Below, piece after piece: positions 18,795 through 27,949 of a stretch of DNA of 64,000 nt (position 1 is the stretch's first letter; every line of letters starts with the position of its first letter). Made by a program: the position numbers and the translations under genes. The notes under the pieces were generated by a model. The model saw only the letters and a list, made by a program, of their open reading frames with translations, was not told the origin of the DNA and did not search any database. Source of the DNA: Pseudomonas sp. R5-89-07 (GTDB lineage Bacteria; Pseudomonadota; Gammaproteobacteria; Pseudomonadales; Pseudomonadaceae); NCBI RefSeq assembly GCF_003851685.1, contig NZ_CP027727.1:5828001-5892000 (forward strand), written 5' to 3'.

Positions 18795-21700
18795 ATGTCT
18801 GACCCGTTATGGGCGGCCCGGATGGGCGATGCGCTGGCCCACACTTCGATGATGGCCGATATTCTCGGCGGCGTGCTGGAGGTGGCGGCGAATATCGCGA
18901 TCACCGCCGTGGCGACGTTTGCCGTGGTCGCGGCTACCGGCATTACCGTCGCTACCGGCGGGTTGGGATGCATCCTGCTGGGCGCGGTGGTGGGCACGAT
19001 AGTCGGCCTTCTCATGAGCAAGAGCGGGGCGGATAAAGGGCTGACCAAATTATGCGATGCCTTCAGCAATGCCCTGTTCCCCCCCACGGTGCAAGCAAAC
19101 ATTCTCACCGGCTCCACAAACACGCTCACCAACAACATTCCCGCCGCCCGCGCCGCCGGGGCGATCAGCTCCCACGTTGCACCAGCGGGTACCGAGCTGA
19201 AAGCCCCCGAGCCGGAACCCGAAGCCAGCTACCTGGACATGGCCGAAAGCTTCTTCTCGCAGATGTGGCGCCCGACCGTCGCCACACCTGCGCCCGGCGC
19301 CGTGCCCAAGCCACTGGACCTGGTCGTGTGCATGAAGCACCCGCCGATGCCGCCGCAGTTTCTGGCCGAGGGCTCGGACAAGGTCACGATCAACGGCCAG
19401 CCGGCGGTGCGCAGCGGAGATCGCAGCACGTGTGATGCGACCGTGGTGTCATCCGGGCTGATTTCCTCCGATGTGACCATCGGCGGCGGCACAGTGGTGG
19501 TGCGCGAGATTCGCAGCGGCAAGACGCCGGGGGTGGGGCTGGCGGTCACGGCGCTGCTGATGCTCAAGGGCGGCAAGGGCAAGTTCTTCAGCAAGCTGCC
19601 GTGCATGCTGATCGGCGGCGCCACCTCGATGGCCGTCAGCAGTGCGATGGGCGCGCTGGCCAATGCGGCAACGGGCTCGTCGAACCCGGTGCATGCCGCG
19701 ACTGGCGCCAAAGTGCTGGGCGGCGATGAAGAGCTGGATTTCGCACTGCCCGGCATCTTGCCGATTGACTGGCAACGCGTCTACAACAGCCGTGACGAGC
19801 GTACCGGTAGCCTGTTCGGCACGGGCTGGAGCGTGGCGTATGAAGTGTGCGTCGAAGTGCGTCCTCACCCCGAAGGCGGCGAAACGCTGGTGTACACCGA
19901 CGAGCAGGGGCGCCCTATCGACATGGGTTCCATCCCGCTGGGTGGTGCGGTGTACAGCGCCGGTGAAGGCCTTGCCGTACGGCGACACCTCAACGGGCAG
20001 TTGTTGATCGAAAGTGATAACGGCCTGTACCGCTTGTTCGAACCCACGCCGACCAATGCTGCGCTGCTGCGCCTGGTTCAGCTGGGTGATCGCAACGACA
20101 ACCGTATTCATGTCGACTATGACCAGGCCGGACGCCTGCTGCGGCTGCGCGATACGTTTGACCTGGTGCAGGTTGAGCTGATCCGCGACCTCGATGTCTT
20201 GACCCGGATCGAACGCCTGTACCCCGATCAACGCCGCGAAGTGCTGGTCAGCTATGAGTATGACGTGGCCGGTCAGTTGGCTCTGGTTCGCGATGCCACC
20301 GGGCAGGTTCAACGGCGCTTCACCTACGATGCCGGACGCCGGATGGTGGAGCATCAGTTACCCACTGGATTGCGCTGTTTCTATGAGTGGGCTCTGGTAG
20401 AGGGCCTGGAATGGCGAGTCGTCCGCCACTGGACCGACGAGGGCGACACGTATCAGTTCGACTATGACCTGCAGGCCGGCCTCACCCGCATCACCGACGG
20501 TTTGCAGCGCGTCAGTACCCGCCTGTGGAACACCCAGCACCAAATCATTCGCTACAGCGACAACCTCGGCCAGACCTGGCTTTTCGACTGGAGCGACGAA
20601 CGCCAATTGCTCAGCGCCACCGACCCGTTGGGAGGCCGCTACGAATACAGCTACGACGAGTCCGGCAACCTTATCGGTGAAACCGACCCACTGGGCCGCA
20701 GCGACTCGACGTTGTGGCTGGAGCATTGGGCGCTACCGCTGGTGGAAACCGACGCCGCCGGCAACAGCTGGCAGTACCGCTACGACCAACGCGGCAACTG
20801 CATCGCCGAAACCGATCCGCTGGGCTACGTCACCCGTTATGGCTATGACACCCACGGGCAGGTCGTGGAAATCATCGACGCTACCGGCAAGAGCAAAAAG
20901 CTGCGCTGGAACCCGTTCGGGCAATTGGTTGAGCATATCGACTGCTCAGGTTATCCAACACGGTTCAGCTACGACGAACGCGGCTTTTTGCAGGCCATCA
21001 CCGACGCCCTCGGCGAGCGCACTCAATTTCGCTATGACGCCCAGGGCCGTTTGCTCAGCAGCCAGTTGCCGGATGGTCGTACCGAACAGTTCCAACGCGA
21101 CATCAACGGCCAACTGGTGGGCTACACCGACCCCGCCGGGCACACCACGCTCTACCAGCACAACCGGCGTGGCCAGGTCAGCCAGCGCACCGACGCCCAT
21201 GGCCGACAGGTGCAGTTTGGCTATGACAGCTACGGGCGCCTGCAAGCGCTGGTCAACGAGAACGGCGAACGTTATCGGTTTGCCTGGGATGCCGGGGATC
21301 GGTTGGCTGAGCAGCAAGACCTCGATGGCAGTGCCAAACGCTACGATTACGACCGGCTGGACAACATCACCACCGTGACCGCCATCCCGGCACCGTTTGG
21401 CAATGGACTGGCGATTGTTCCCGAAACACCGCCCGCGCCCATCGTGCATAGGCTGGCGCGCGATGCGGTCGGCCGACTCATTGCTAAAACCACCGACGAG
21501 GGTCGTACCGACTACAGCTACGATGAAGTGGATCAGCTGACGGCCGTCACCTTCACCGACCTGCAAGGCAATACCCAAGCCTTGGGGTTCAGTTACGATC
21601 CGCTCGGTCAGTTGCTTGTCGAACAGAGCTCGGCGGGTAGCCTGCAACACCACTACGACGAACTCGGCAACCTGATCCAGACCCAACTGCCGGACGGCCG

Positions 21701-23183
21701 TTGGCTCAACCGCCTGTACTACGGCAGCGGCCACCTGCACCAGATCAACCTTGATGGCCAAGTGATCAGCGACTTCGAACGCGACCGCCTGCATCGCGAA
21801 GTCCTGCGCACCCAAGGCCAACTCAGCACCCGCAGCGATTACGACCGCAGCGGCCGACTGCGCTCACGCCAGCGCCGCCTGGCAAGTCAGCCCTCGTTGA
21901 TGCCAGCCGTCGCGCAAAAGCAGTTCGAGTACGACCCCGCCGACAACCTGATCGGCAAACTCGACCAACAGCCCGCCGCACAGCACCGCCAGCTGCTGCA
22001 TTACGACGCCACCGGCCGCATCATCGCCAGCCAGGACAGCCTGCATGGCCAGCGCGAAACCTTCGCCTACGACGCTGCCGCCAACTTGCTCGACGGGCCG
22101 CAGGCCGGTGCCGGGTTGGTGGTGCACAACAAGCTGCTGACGTATCAGGACAAGCGTTATCGGTACGACGCGTTTGGGCGGATGATTGAAAAACGCAGCG
22201 CTAAACGGGGTGTGCAGCGGTTTGCGTATGACGCTGAAAGCCGACTGATTGAAGTGCGTAATGACGATGGCAGCGTGGTCAGGATGACTTATGACCCGCT
22301 GGGGCGCAGGGTTGAGAAAACCGAGCTTGGCAGCGATGGTTATCCGCTGGGGGAAACACGGTTTACCTGGGATGGCTTGCGGTTATTGCAGGAGCATAAG
22401 CACAGTCAGACGAGTCTTTATATTTATCAGGACGAAGGCTACGAGCCCCTAGCCCGCGTCGACGGAAGCGGGCCGCTGCAGAAAATTCGTTACTACCACA
22501 ATGATCTGAATGGGCTGCCGGAACAGTTGACCGAAGCAGACGGACACAACGTCTGGCGGGCGACCTATCGGGTGTGGGGTAATACGCTGGAAGAGGTGCG
22601 CGAGCCTTATTACATTGAAGAGCAGAATTTGCGGTTCCAGGGGCAGTACCTGGACCGGGAGACGGGGCTGCATTTCAATACGTTCAGGTTTTATGATCCG
22701 GATGTGGGGCGGTTTACGACGCCGGATCCGATTGGCCTCCAAGGTGGCTTGAACCTCTACCTGTATGGGGAAAATCCATTCACTAGCCTGGATCCATTGG
22801 GCTGGGCGCCTACTCCCCTGAACAAGCCAGGATTTTATGTATATGGACTCTACGCACCCAATGCCAAAACCCCATACTACATTGGCCATACGGAGCAGAT
22901 TCCCTCAGTACGTGAAGGTCAGCATGCCAGGACTACCCGTTTGGGAAATGGGGAGTTGAGAGTGTTGAAGGGCCAGGACGGAAAGATGACTTACTCTCAG
23001 GCCAAAGGCTATGAACAGGCCTATCGGGAAAAATACAAGACCAAGGGAAAATTTCCAAACAACGTCATCGAACCGATCAATAAGAGCCGCACCGACTCAC
23101 GGGGTAAGGCTCATTATAAAAATTACCGGGCTGCGGCCAAGGCGCTGGGCATTAAACCAAGCAAGGTTAAATCCTGTACATAG
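18795..23183 (+). CDS. prePAAR/PAAR Rhs effector with C-terminal GIY-YIG-like nuclease
   Basis: 1462-residue T6SS cargo effector. A prePAAR motif AARMGDALAH lies at 7-16. Paired hydrophobic segments (about 23-74) come next, then a PAAR domain at about 172-245 ('CMKHPPMPPQF', 'VTINGQPAVRSGDRSTC'), and a second hydrophobic region (about 245-295), so this is a two-region class II type. The Rhs/YD-repeat barrel spans about 300-1336. The conserved end has 'RFYDPDVGRFTTPDPIGLQGG' from about 1297 and DPLGW at 1333-1337, where Rhs proteins autocleave. The last ~125 residues are the toxin: VYG at 1349-1351, YYIG at 1361-1364, R1373, H1377, E1407 and N1422/N1423 follow the order of GIY-YIG catalytic residues (Tox-URI type). 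Base composition drops within this tip, as usual for exchanged toxin ends. DNA cleavage is inferred. Confidence 0.92.
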   Translation: MSDPLWAARMGDALAHTSMMADILGGVLEVAANIAITAVATFAVVAATGITVATGGLGCILLGAVVGTIVGLLMSKSGADKGLTKLCDAFSNALFPPTVQANILTGSTNTLTNNIPAARAAGAISSHVAPAGTELKAPEPEPEASYLDMAESFFSQMWRPTVATPAPGAVPKPLDLVVCMKHPPMPPQFLAEGSDKVTINGQPAVRSGDRSTCDATVVSSGLISSDVTIGGGTVVVREIRSGKTPGVGLAVTALLMLKGGKGKFFSKLPCMLIGGATSMAVSSAMGALANAATGSSNPVHAATGAKVLGGDEELDFALPGILPIDWQRVYNSRDERTGSLFGTGWSVAYEVCVEVRPHPEGGETLVYTDEQGRPIDMGSIPLGGAVYSAGEGLAVRRHLNGQLLIESDNGLYRLFEPTPTNAALLRLVQLGDRNDNRIHVDYDQAGRLLRLRDTFDLVQVELIRDLDVLTRIERLYPDQRREVLVSYEYDVAGQLALVRDATGQVQRRFTYDAGRRMVEHQLPTGLRCFYEWALVEGLEWRVVRHWTDEGDTYQFDYDLQAGLTRITDGLQRVSTRLWNTQHQIIRYSDNLGQTWLFDWSDERQLLSATDPLGGRYEYSYDESGNLIGETDPLGRSDSTLWLEHWALPLVETDAAGNSWQYRYDQRGNCIAETDPLGYVTRYGYDTHGQVVEIIDATGKSKKLRWNPFGQLVEHIDCSGYPTRFSYDERGFLQAITDALGERTQFRYDAQGRLLSSQLPDGRTEQFQRDINGQLVGYTDPAGHTTLYQHNRRGQVSQRTDAHGRQVQFGYDSYGRLQALVNENGERYRFAWDAGDRLAEQQDLDGSAKRYDYDRLDNITTVTAIPAPFGNGLAIVPETPPAPIVHRLARDAVGRLIAKTTDEGRTDYSYDEVDQLTAVTFTDLQGNTQALGFSYDPLGQLLVEQSSAGSLQHHYDELGNLIQTQLPDGRWLNRLYYGSGHLHQINLDGQVISDFERDRLHREVLRTQGQLSTRSDYDRSGRLRSRQRRLASQPSLMPAVAQKQFEYDPADNLIGKLDQQPAAQHRQLLHYDATGRIIASQDSLHGQRETFAYDAAANLLDGPQAGAGLVVHNKLLTYQDKRYRYDAFGRMIEKRSAKRGVQRFAYDAESRLIEVRNDDGSVVRMTYDPLGRRVEKTELGSDGYPLGETRFTWDGLRLLQEHKHSQTSLYIYQDEGYEPLARVDGSGPLQKIRYYHNDLNGLPEQLTEADGHNVWRATYRVWGNTLEEVREPYYIEEQNLRFQGQYLDRETGLHFNTFRFYDPDVGRFTTPDPIGLQGGLNLYLYGENPFTSLDPLGWAPTPLNKPGFYVYGLYAPNAKTPYYIGHTEQIPSVREGQHARTTRLGNGELRVLKGQDGKMTYSQAKGYEQAYREKYKTKGKFPNNVIEPINKSRTDSRGKAHYKNYRAAAKALGIKPSKVKSCT

Positions 23184-23198
23184 AGAAGAGACCGCTGC

Positions 23199-23768
23199 AT
23201 GAAAACACTTACAGCACCCAAGCCAGGCGATCTTTTTTATATCCCGGCCGTCAATGCTTCAGATGAACCAGGGTTTGTGATCGCTCGTTACATCGAACTC
23301 ATTCCTCCGGCGCTTGGGCATTTAATCGAGGTTTTTGCGAAATTCTATACACAAATACCCGCATCGATTACCGACATAGACACTTCAAAACGCCTATTCC
23401 GCCCAATTTTTTGCAGCATGCGCTTTTCAGGCATTCCTCGCTGGAAGATTCTTTTCAGCGATCCAAATTACCAAAAAGCGACCTCCAGATATGACGAGAT
23501 TCAATTTGCGTTTGATTCTGAAATTTGGACGGGAGGGGTCAGCAAGCCCGCGAGCGAACGGCAGTTAGTCAACATCGAACCATCCATTTGCTGGCGTATG
23601 GAACACATCATTTTCAGGGTGATTGCCCATCTTCGTGGCGCGCTGGCAGAGAATGAGCCGATGGATTATGAGCGCTTGCCTCCCGATTTGCGCGTAGACA
23701 GCACCGTTGCATCGGAACGAGTAAACAAGGCCATCATCAGCGCACAGGCCTTATTCAACGCCCACTAA
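23199..23768 (+). CDS. Putative immunity protein for the Rhs GIY-YIG toxin
   Basis: 189 residues, no signal peptide or membrane segment, so a cytoplasmic protein, which fits neutralising a nuclease. It starts 15 nt after the rhs stop and is clearly AT-richer than the surrounding genes, as toxin/immunity pairs often are. The N-terminal pattern 'PKPGDLFYIPAVNASDEPGFVIARYIE' resembles Imm26-type immunity proteins (G-D-x-F-x-I-P then a basic beta-strand), but the match is only by eye. The rest is unfamiliar. An intrinsic terminator follows it directly, closing the effector operon. Function is inferred from position. Confidence 0.7.
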   Translation: MKTLTAPKPGDLFYIPAVNASDEPGFVIARYIELIPPALGHLIEVFAKFYTQIPASITDIDTSKRLFRPIFCSMRFSGIPRWKILFSDPNYQKATSRYDEIQFAFDSEIWTGGVSKPASERQLVNIEPSICWRMEHIIFRVIAHLRGALAENEPMDYERLPPDLRVDSTVASERVNKAIISAQALFNAH

Positions 23769-23804
23769 AAATGGGCACCCAACCCAGTTGGCGTGCCCAC
23801 TTTT
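23768..23804. terminator. Bidirectional intrinsic terminator between immunity gene and hup
   Basis: Stem TGGGCAC-CCAAC / GTTGG-C-GTGCCCA with loop CCA, flanked by a five-A run on the left and TTTT on the right. It can therefore stop the rightward effector operon and the leftward hup transcript. Confidence 0.85.
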
Positions 23805-23840
23805 CATACCATCCCGCCTCCCTTCAGGCGGTACCGCTCT

Positions 23841-24116
23841 TTACGGGTTGACGCTGTCTTTGAGCGACTTGCCCGGTTTGAACGCTACGGTGTTGCTCGC
23901 CTTGATCTTCACAGGCTCGCCGGTTTGCGGGTTTTTGCCGGTGCGGGCGCCGCGGTGGCGTTGCAGGAAAGTGCCGAAACCGACCAGGGTGACGCTGTCC
24001 TTGCGGTGCAGGGCGCCGGTGATTTCTTCGAGAACGGCGTTGAGAACGCGGTTGGCCTGTTCTTTGGTGAGATCGGCTTTTTCAGCGATGGCGGCGGCGA
24101 GATCTGGTTTACGCAT
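23841..24116 (-). CDS. hupA: HU-family nucleoid protein
   Basis: 91-residue histone-like DNA-binding protein. It begins MRKPDLAAAIAEKADLTKEQANRVLNAVLEEI and carries the HU signature 'VTLVGFGTFLQRHRGARTGKNPQTGEPVKIKA', including the flexible arms with the RTGKNPQTG loop that inserts into the DNA minor groove. Its place next to the rubredoxin reductase gene matches the HU-alpha-like gene of P. aeruginosa at the same locus, hence hupA rather than hupB. An upstream hairpin near 24187-24206 may end the rubB transcript. Confidence 0.92.
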   Translation of the reverse strand: MRKPDLAAAIAEKADLTKEQANRVLNAVLEEITGALHRKDSVTLVGFGTFLQRHRGARTGKNPQTGEPVKIKASNTVAFKPGKSLKDSVNP

Positions 24117-24306
24117 GTGTGAAGCCTCTTTGACGGTTTTTTGTTGTTATGTCCGTGCTGCTCTCTGGTGGAGCAGCGCCAAGGCGCCGCAGGCTCTACT
24201 CTGCGGCAGACGGGAGTGAGGATGGCATGCCCTCGCACGCTCCGCCAGTCTCGCCGCGACCTTTATACGGGTAAGAAGGGGCTTATTCCGACAGAACGAC
24301 CGGCAT

Positions 24307-25455
24307 TTACGCCAGCAGTGGCGGAAGTTCCTTGTTCAATGCCAGTTTTTCCATGACGGCGGTACCGGTCAGCGCGTAGCCCAGCAGGCGACCGCTGGCG
24401 TCCCGGCACAGGGCCTTGATGTCGGCACCCTCGCCTTCCACACTCCACACGCCTTCGCTGCCGCGTGGAGGCGGTGAAACCACCAGCGGGCAGACCGGGG
24501 TTTTCACGGTGATCGGCATTGGTCCGTAGCTGACGGCCGTGGCGTTGCCGGCCAGGGTCTGGGCCAAGGCGCGGGCGCAGCTCATCAAGGGCATGACGTA
24601 CAGCAGGTTCAAGCCGTCGACCTCGGCGCAGTCGCCCAGGGCGTAGATATTGGCATGGGAGGTCTTGAGGTGACGGTCCACCATGATGCCGCGGTTGACT
24701 TGCAGGCCGGCCGCCGCCGCCAAGTCTATGCGCGGGCGCAGGCCGATGGCGGAAACCACCAGGTCACACTGGATCACTTCACCGTCGGACAGATGGGCTT
24801 CGAGGCCATCAGCGCTGCGCTGCAGGCGGTTGAGCACCGGCCCCAGGTGGAAACGCGCACCCAGCCCCTGCAGCCCGGCTTGCACCGCAGCCGCAGCCGA
24901 CGGGTGCAGCAGGGTCGGCATGACTTGCTCACACGGCGCGACCAGGTCGACCTCATAACCACCCAGGATCAGGTCGTTGGCAAATTCGCAGCCGATCAGG
25001 CCGGCGCCCAGCACCAGTACGCGGCGTTTGCCGGCAGCCGCGGCGCGGAAGCGGGCGTAGTCTTCCAGATCGTTGATCGGGAAAACCAACTCGGCGCCAT
25101 CGCCCTCTACCGGTACACGGACGGTCTCTGCGCCCCACGCCAGGATCAGGTCACGGTAAACCACCGCTTCCTCGCCGATCCACAGGCGCTTGTGGCCTGG
25201 ATCGATGCCGCTGATACGTGTGTGGGTGCGTACTTGCGCCTTGAGTTGCTCGGCCATGGCACCAGGTTCAGCCATGCTCAGGGCGTCGGCCTCCTTGTTC
25301 TTGCCAAAACCGGTGGAGAGCATGGGCTTGGAGTAGGAGCGCCCGTCATCCGCGGTGATCAGCAGCAATGGGGTGTCGCTGTCGAGCTTGCGAAACTCCC
25401 GGGCTACGTTGTAACCGGCCAATCCTGTGCCGATGATCACGACAGGTGCGTTCAT
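24307..25455 (-). CDS. rubB: Rubredoxin-NAD(P)+ reductase
   Basis: 382 residues, FAD and NAD(P)H-dependent flavoprotein that reduces rubredoxin for alkane hydroxylation or oxidative-stress defence. The N-terminal FAD-binding Rossmann motif is [17 protein letters not shown] (about 6-22). A second dinucleotide motif [13 protein letters not shown] lies at about 146-158, and the FAD-contacting '[12 protein letters not shown]' at about 265-276. The start ATG has AAGGAGAAAGG directly upstream. It lies 36 nt downstream of the rubredoxin gene in the same direction, forming a rubA-rubB unit. Confidence 0.94.
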   Translation of the reverse strand: MNAPVVIIGTGLAGYNVAREFRKLDSDTPLLLITADDGRSYSKPMLSTGFGKNKEADALSMAEPGAMAEQLKAQVRTHTRISGIDPGHKRLWIGEEAVVYRDLILAWGAETVRVPVEGDGAELVFPINDLEDYARFRAAAAGKRRVLVLGAGLIGCEFANDLILGGYEVDLVAPCEQVMPTLLHPSAAAAVQAGLQGLGARFHLGPVLNRLQRSADGLEAHLSDGEVIQCDLVVSAIGLRPRIDLAAAAGLQVNRGIMVDRHLKTSHANIYALGDCAEVDGLNLLYVMPLMSCARALAQTLAGNATAVSYGPMPITVKTPVCPLVVSPPPRGSEGVWSVEGEGADIKALCRDASGRLLGYALTGTAVMEKLALNKELPPLLA

Positions 25456-25491
25456 TCCTTTCTCCTTGTAGTACGTTTCGTAAACTTCAAA

Positions 25492-25659
25492 TTAGCCGAT
25501 TTCGATCATTTCGAAATCCATTTTGCCCACGCCGCAGTCCGGGCACAGCCAGTCTTCGGGGACATCTTCCCAACGGGTGCCGGGCACAATTCCGTCATCC
25601 GGCCAGCCATCCGCTTCGTTGTAGATCAGGCCACAGACGATACATTGCCACTTCTTCAT
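25492..25659 (-). CDS. rubA: Rubredoxin
   Basis: 55-residue iron-sulfur-free redox protein with a single Fe(Cys)4 centre. The translation starts [18 protein letters not shown]; the two Cys pairs CIVC (6-9) and CPDC (39-42) and the '[20 protein letters not shown]' middle are diagnostic. The start has a GAGGAAG ribosome site. It is the electron partner of the reductase downstream. P. aeruginosa carries two tandem rubredoxin genes here; only one is present in this window. Confidence 0.96.
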   Translation of the reverse strand: MKKWQCIVCGLIYNEADGWPDDGIVPGTRWEDVPEDWLCPDCGVGKMDFEMIEIG

Positions 25660-25853
25660 TACGTGCTTCCTCAGGGTCCAGGCATCTTGGCCGACGGTCG
25701 ATAACCTGCGCTGCCGCTCGGCTCAGGGCGTTTTGTACTGATCGCAGCCGGCAGATGCAAGCACGATCGACGTCAACAGCGGGTTCAGCCCGGCAAAAGT
25801 TCAGGACGCCATGGTAAGCTCGCCGCCTCTTTTGCTGCCAATATTGACTCGCC

Positions 25854-26417
25854 GTGCCGCACTCAATCGCCTCCTCCGCTGCTTGCCAATGGCTGCCCCA
25901 GAGCCTTCTAAGCCCAATGCCTGCGCCCTTGACCCTCGATTGGCTGTTCGATGAGGGCTCGCTGACGCGGCGGCTGACCGGGCTGTCCAACGATGGCTTC
26001 AGCGTGACGCCGCTGCTCGAGGGCTGGCAACCGTTGCGTGACGATGAATGTGCAGCGCTGGGCCTGCCCCCGGCAACCATCGGCTGGGTGCGCGAGGTGT
26101 ATCTGCGCGGGCATGACCAGCCTTGGGTATTTGCCCGCAGCGTCGCGTCACGAAGCGCCTTGCAGGGCGACGGCTTGCATATGGATGAGCTGGGCAGCCG
26201 ATCGCTGGGCGAGTTGTTGTTCTGCGACCACGCCTTCAAACGTCAGCCGATCGAAGTGTGCCATTACCCAGGGCAATGGCTGCCCACGGCGGATCAGGCC
26301 GACGGGCTGTGGGCGCGCCGCTCGCGCTTCGACCGCGGATCGCTGAGCGTGCTGGTGGCGGAAGTCTTCCTGCCGAGTTTCTGGCACGCGCTGCATGACC
26401 ATCCGGAGAACCGCTGA
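25854..26417 (+). CDS. ubiC: Chorismate pyruvate-lyase
   Basis: 187 residues. Converts chorismate to 4-hydroxybenzoate and pyruvate, the first committed step of ubiquinone synthesis. Family features are '[13 protein letters not shown]' (about 31-43), '[10 protein letters not shown]', '[21 protein letters not shown]' containing the substrate-binding arginine, and 'SRSLGELLF'. The start used is a GTG at 25854 without an obvious ribosome site, supported because the N-terminal residues resemble those of Pseudomonas UbiC. Its stop overlaps the ubiA start by one base, giving coupled translation. Confidence 0.94.
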   Translation: MPHSIASSAACQWLPQSLLSPMPAPLTLDWLFDEGSLTRRLTGLSNDGFSVTPLLEGWQPLRDDECAALGLPPATIGWVREVYLRGHDQPWVFARSVASRSALQGDGLHMDELGSRSLGELLFCDHAFKRQPIEVCHYPGQWLPTADQADGLWARRSRFDRGSLSVLVAEVFLPSFWHALHDHPENR

Positions 26418-27307
26418 TGTACCAACGTGTGCTCAAATCCTTGAATCGCCTGAACCCCAGGGCCTGGGATTTCATTCAATTGACGCGCATGGACAAGCCC
26501 ATCGGCATCTACCTGCTGCTGTGGCCGACGCTGTGGGCGCTGTGGATCGCCGGCAAGGGTTCGCCGTCGCTGCTCAATATCGTGATTTTCGTGCTGGGTG
26601 TGGTGCTGACCCGTGCCGGTGGATGCGTGATCAATGACTGGGCCGACCGCAAGGTCGACGGCCATGTGAAGCGCACCGAGCAGCGTCCGCTGGTCAGCGG
26701 CAAGATCAGTTCGAAAGAGGCGCTGGTGTTTTTCGCGCTGCTGATGGGCATCAGCTTCCTGCTGGTGCTGCTGACCAACGCCAGCACCATCCTGCTGTCC
26801 CTTGGCGGGCTGGCGCTGGCGGCGAGCTATCCATTCATGAAGCGCTACACCTATTACCCGCAGGTGGTGTTGGGCGCGGCGTTTTCGTGGGGCATGCCGA
26901 TGGCGTTCACGGCCGAGACGGGCCATCTGCCGGCGGAGGCGTGGCTGCTGTACATCGCCAACCTGTTATGGACGGTGGGTTACGACACCTACTACGCGAT
27001 GACCGACCGCGACGACGACCTGAAGATTGGGGTGAAATCCACCGCGATCCTGTTCGGTGATGCTGACCGGGTGATCATCCTCACCCTGCAGGGCCTGGCG
27101 CTGGTGTGTCTGTTGCTCGCCGGGGCACGGTTCGAGCTGGGCGGCTGGTTCCACCTCGGGTTGCTGGCGGCAGCGGGCTGTTTTGCCTGGGAGTTCTGGT
27201 ATACCCGTGACAGGGACCGCATGAAGTGCTTCAAGGCGTTTTTACACAACCATTGGGCGGGGTTGGCGATTTTTGTGGGGATTGTGGCTGACTACGGATT
27301 GCGATGA
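26417..27307 (+). CDS. ubiA: 4-hydroxybenzoate octaprenyltransferase
   Basis: 296-residue polytopic membrane enzyme that prenylates 4-hydroxybenzoate in ubiquinone synthesis. The two Mg-diphosphate motifs are visible: N-D-W-A-D-R-K-V-D (about 74-82) and '[17 protein letters not shown]' (about 194-210, D-R-D-D-D). About eight hydrophobic helices. Co-transcribed with ubiC. A REP pair follows 17 nt after the stop. Confidence 0.97.
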   Translation: MYQRVLKSLNRLNPRAWDFIQLTRMDKPIGIYLLLWPTLWALWIAGKGSPSLLNIVIFVLGVVLTRAGGCVINDWADRKVDGHVKRTEQRPLVSGKISSKEALVFFALLMGISFLLVLLTNASTILLSLGGLALAASYPFMKRYTYYPQVVLGAAFSWGMPMAFTAETGHLPAEAWLLYIANLLWTVGYDTYYAMTDRDDDLKIGVKSTAILFGDADRVIILTLQGLALVCLLLAGARFELGGWFHLGLLAAAGCFAWEFWYTRDRDRMKCFKAFLHNHWAGLAIFVGIVADYGLR

Positions 27308-27323
27308 GAGGGCTGCTGAAGCC

Positions 27324-27394
27324 ATCGGGGGCAAGCCCCCTCCCACAGTTGATTTGCGAACGCCTTCAAATGTGGGAGGGGGCTTGCCCCCGAT
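27324..27394. repeat. REP pair in the opposite (tail-in) arrangement
   Basis: Same arm sequence as the other REPINs, but here the arms are exchanged: the CCCCCTCCCACA arm comes first and the TGTGGGAGGGGG arm second, with a short spacer, giving a 71-bp element between the convergent ubiA and 27418-27795 genes. It can fold as two independent small hairpins. Confidence 0.88.
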
Positions 27395-27417
27395 GAGGCC
27401 TCAAAGGCGCACCAGCC

Positions 27418-27795
27418 TCAAGGCTTGATGATGTGCCAAACCCCGCCCTTGCCATCACCGGTCTTGTCCCCGGCCTTCTTGTCATCCTTGTAGGTGTAGA
27501 CCGGCTTGCCGTCGTAGGCCCACTGGCTGGTCTGGTCGTCACGGGTGATTACCGTCCATTTACCCGCTGACTTGTCGGTAGACTCAGCTTTCAATGGCGG
27601 CCAATTGGTCGCGCACTGGTCTTTGCACACGGACTTGCCGTCGGCATCCTTGTCGAAGGTGTAGAGGGTCAAGCCCTTGTGATCGACCAGCATCCCGTCT
27701 TTTGTCATCGCAGGTTCTGCGGCAAAGGCCAGGCCCGGCAGCGTCAACGCGGCCGTTACCAGCAGGGCTTTCCAGGAAATCGTGCTGTAAGTCAT
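27418..27795 (-). CDS. Small secreted protein of the COG4315 (Yx(F/W/Y)xxD repeat) family
   Basis: 125 residues from the ATG at 27795, which has an AAGGAAGG ribosome site; the upstream extension of the open frame lacks one and would hide the signal peptide. Signal peptide at about 1-25 ('WKALLVTAALTLPGLAFAAE'). Two copies of the Y-T-[FY]-x-x-D motif (YTFDKD and YTYKDD) are typical of a periplasmic family of unknown function. One cysteine pair in 'SVCKDQCATNWPP' could form a disulfide. It diverges from phoB, and the shared promoter region holds a Pho box. Confidence 0.85.
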   Translation of the reverse strand: MTYSTISWKALLVTAALTLPGLAFAAEPAMTKDGMLVDHKGLTLYTFDKDADGKSVCKDQCATNWPPLKAESTDKSAGKWTVITRDDQTSQWAYDGKPVYTYKDDKKAGDKTGDGKGGVWHIIKP

Positions 27796-27877
27796 CGGAA
27801 CCTTCCTTTTGTGGTTGTCAGGATTCGGACCCAAAGGGTAGTCCAGAGTGCCGTGAATTGCCCAAGCGACTAAATTA

Positions 27878-27911
27878 CTGTCACACGACTGCAATAATTC
27901 CGTTATCTAAT
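27878..27911 (+). promoter_or_regulatory. Pho box and -10 of the phoB promoter
   Basis: CTGTCAC (27878-27884), four bases, then CTGCAAT (27889-27895), matching the 11-bp-spaced CTGTCAT repeat bound by PhoB. A TATCTAAT -10-like element lies at 27904-27911. Supports PhoB autoregulation of phoBR. Confidence 0.8.
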
Positions 27912-27949
27912 GCGGCGCAAGACAGTTAAATGACAAGAGGATTTTGAGC

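Noticed and set aside
23841..24116. IHF subunit instead of HU
   Set aside because: The RTGKNPQTG arm and the locus beside rubB fit HU.
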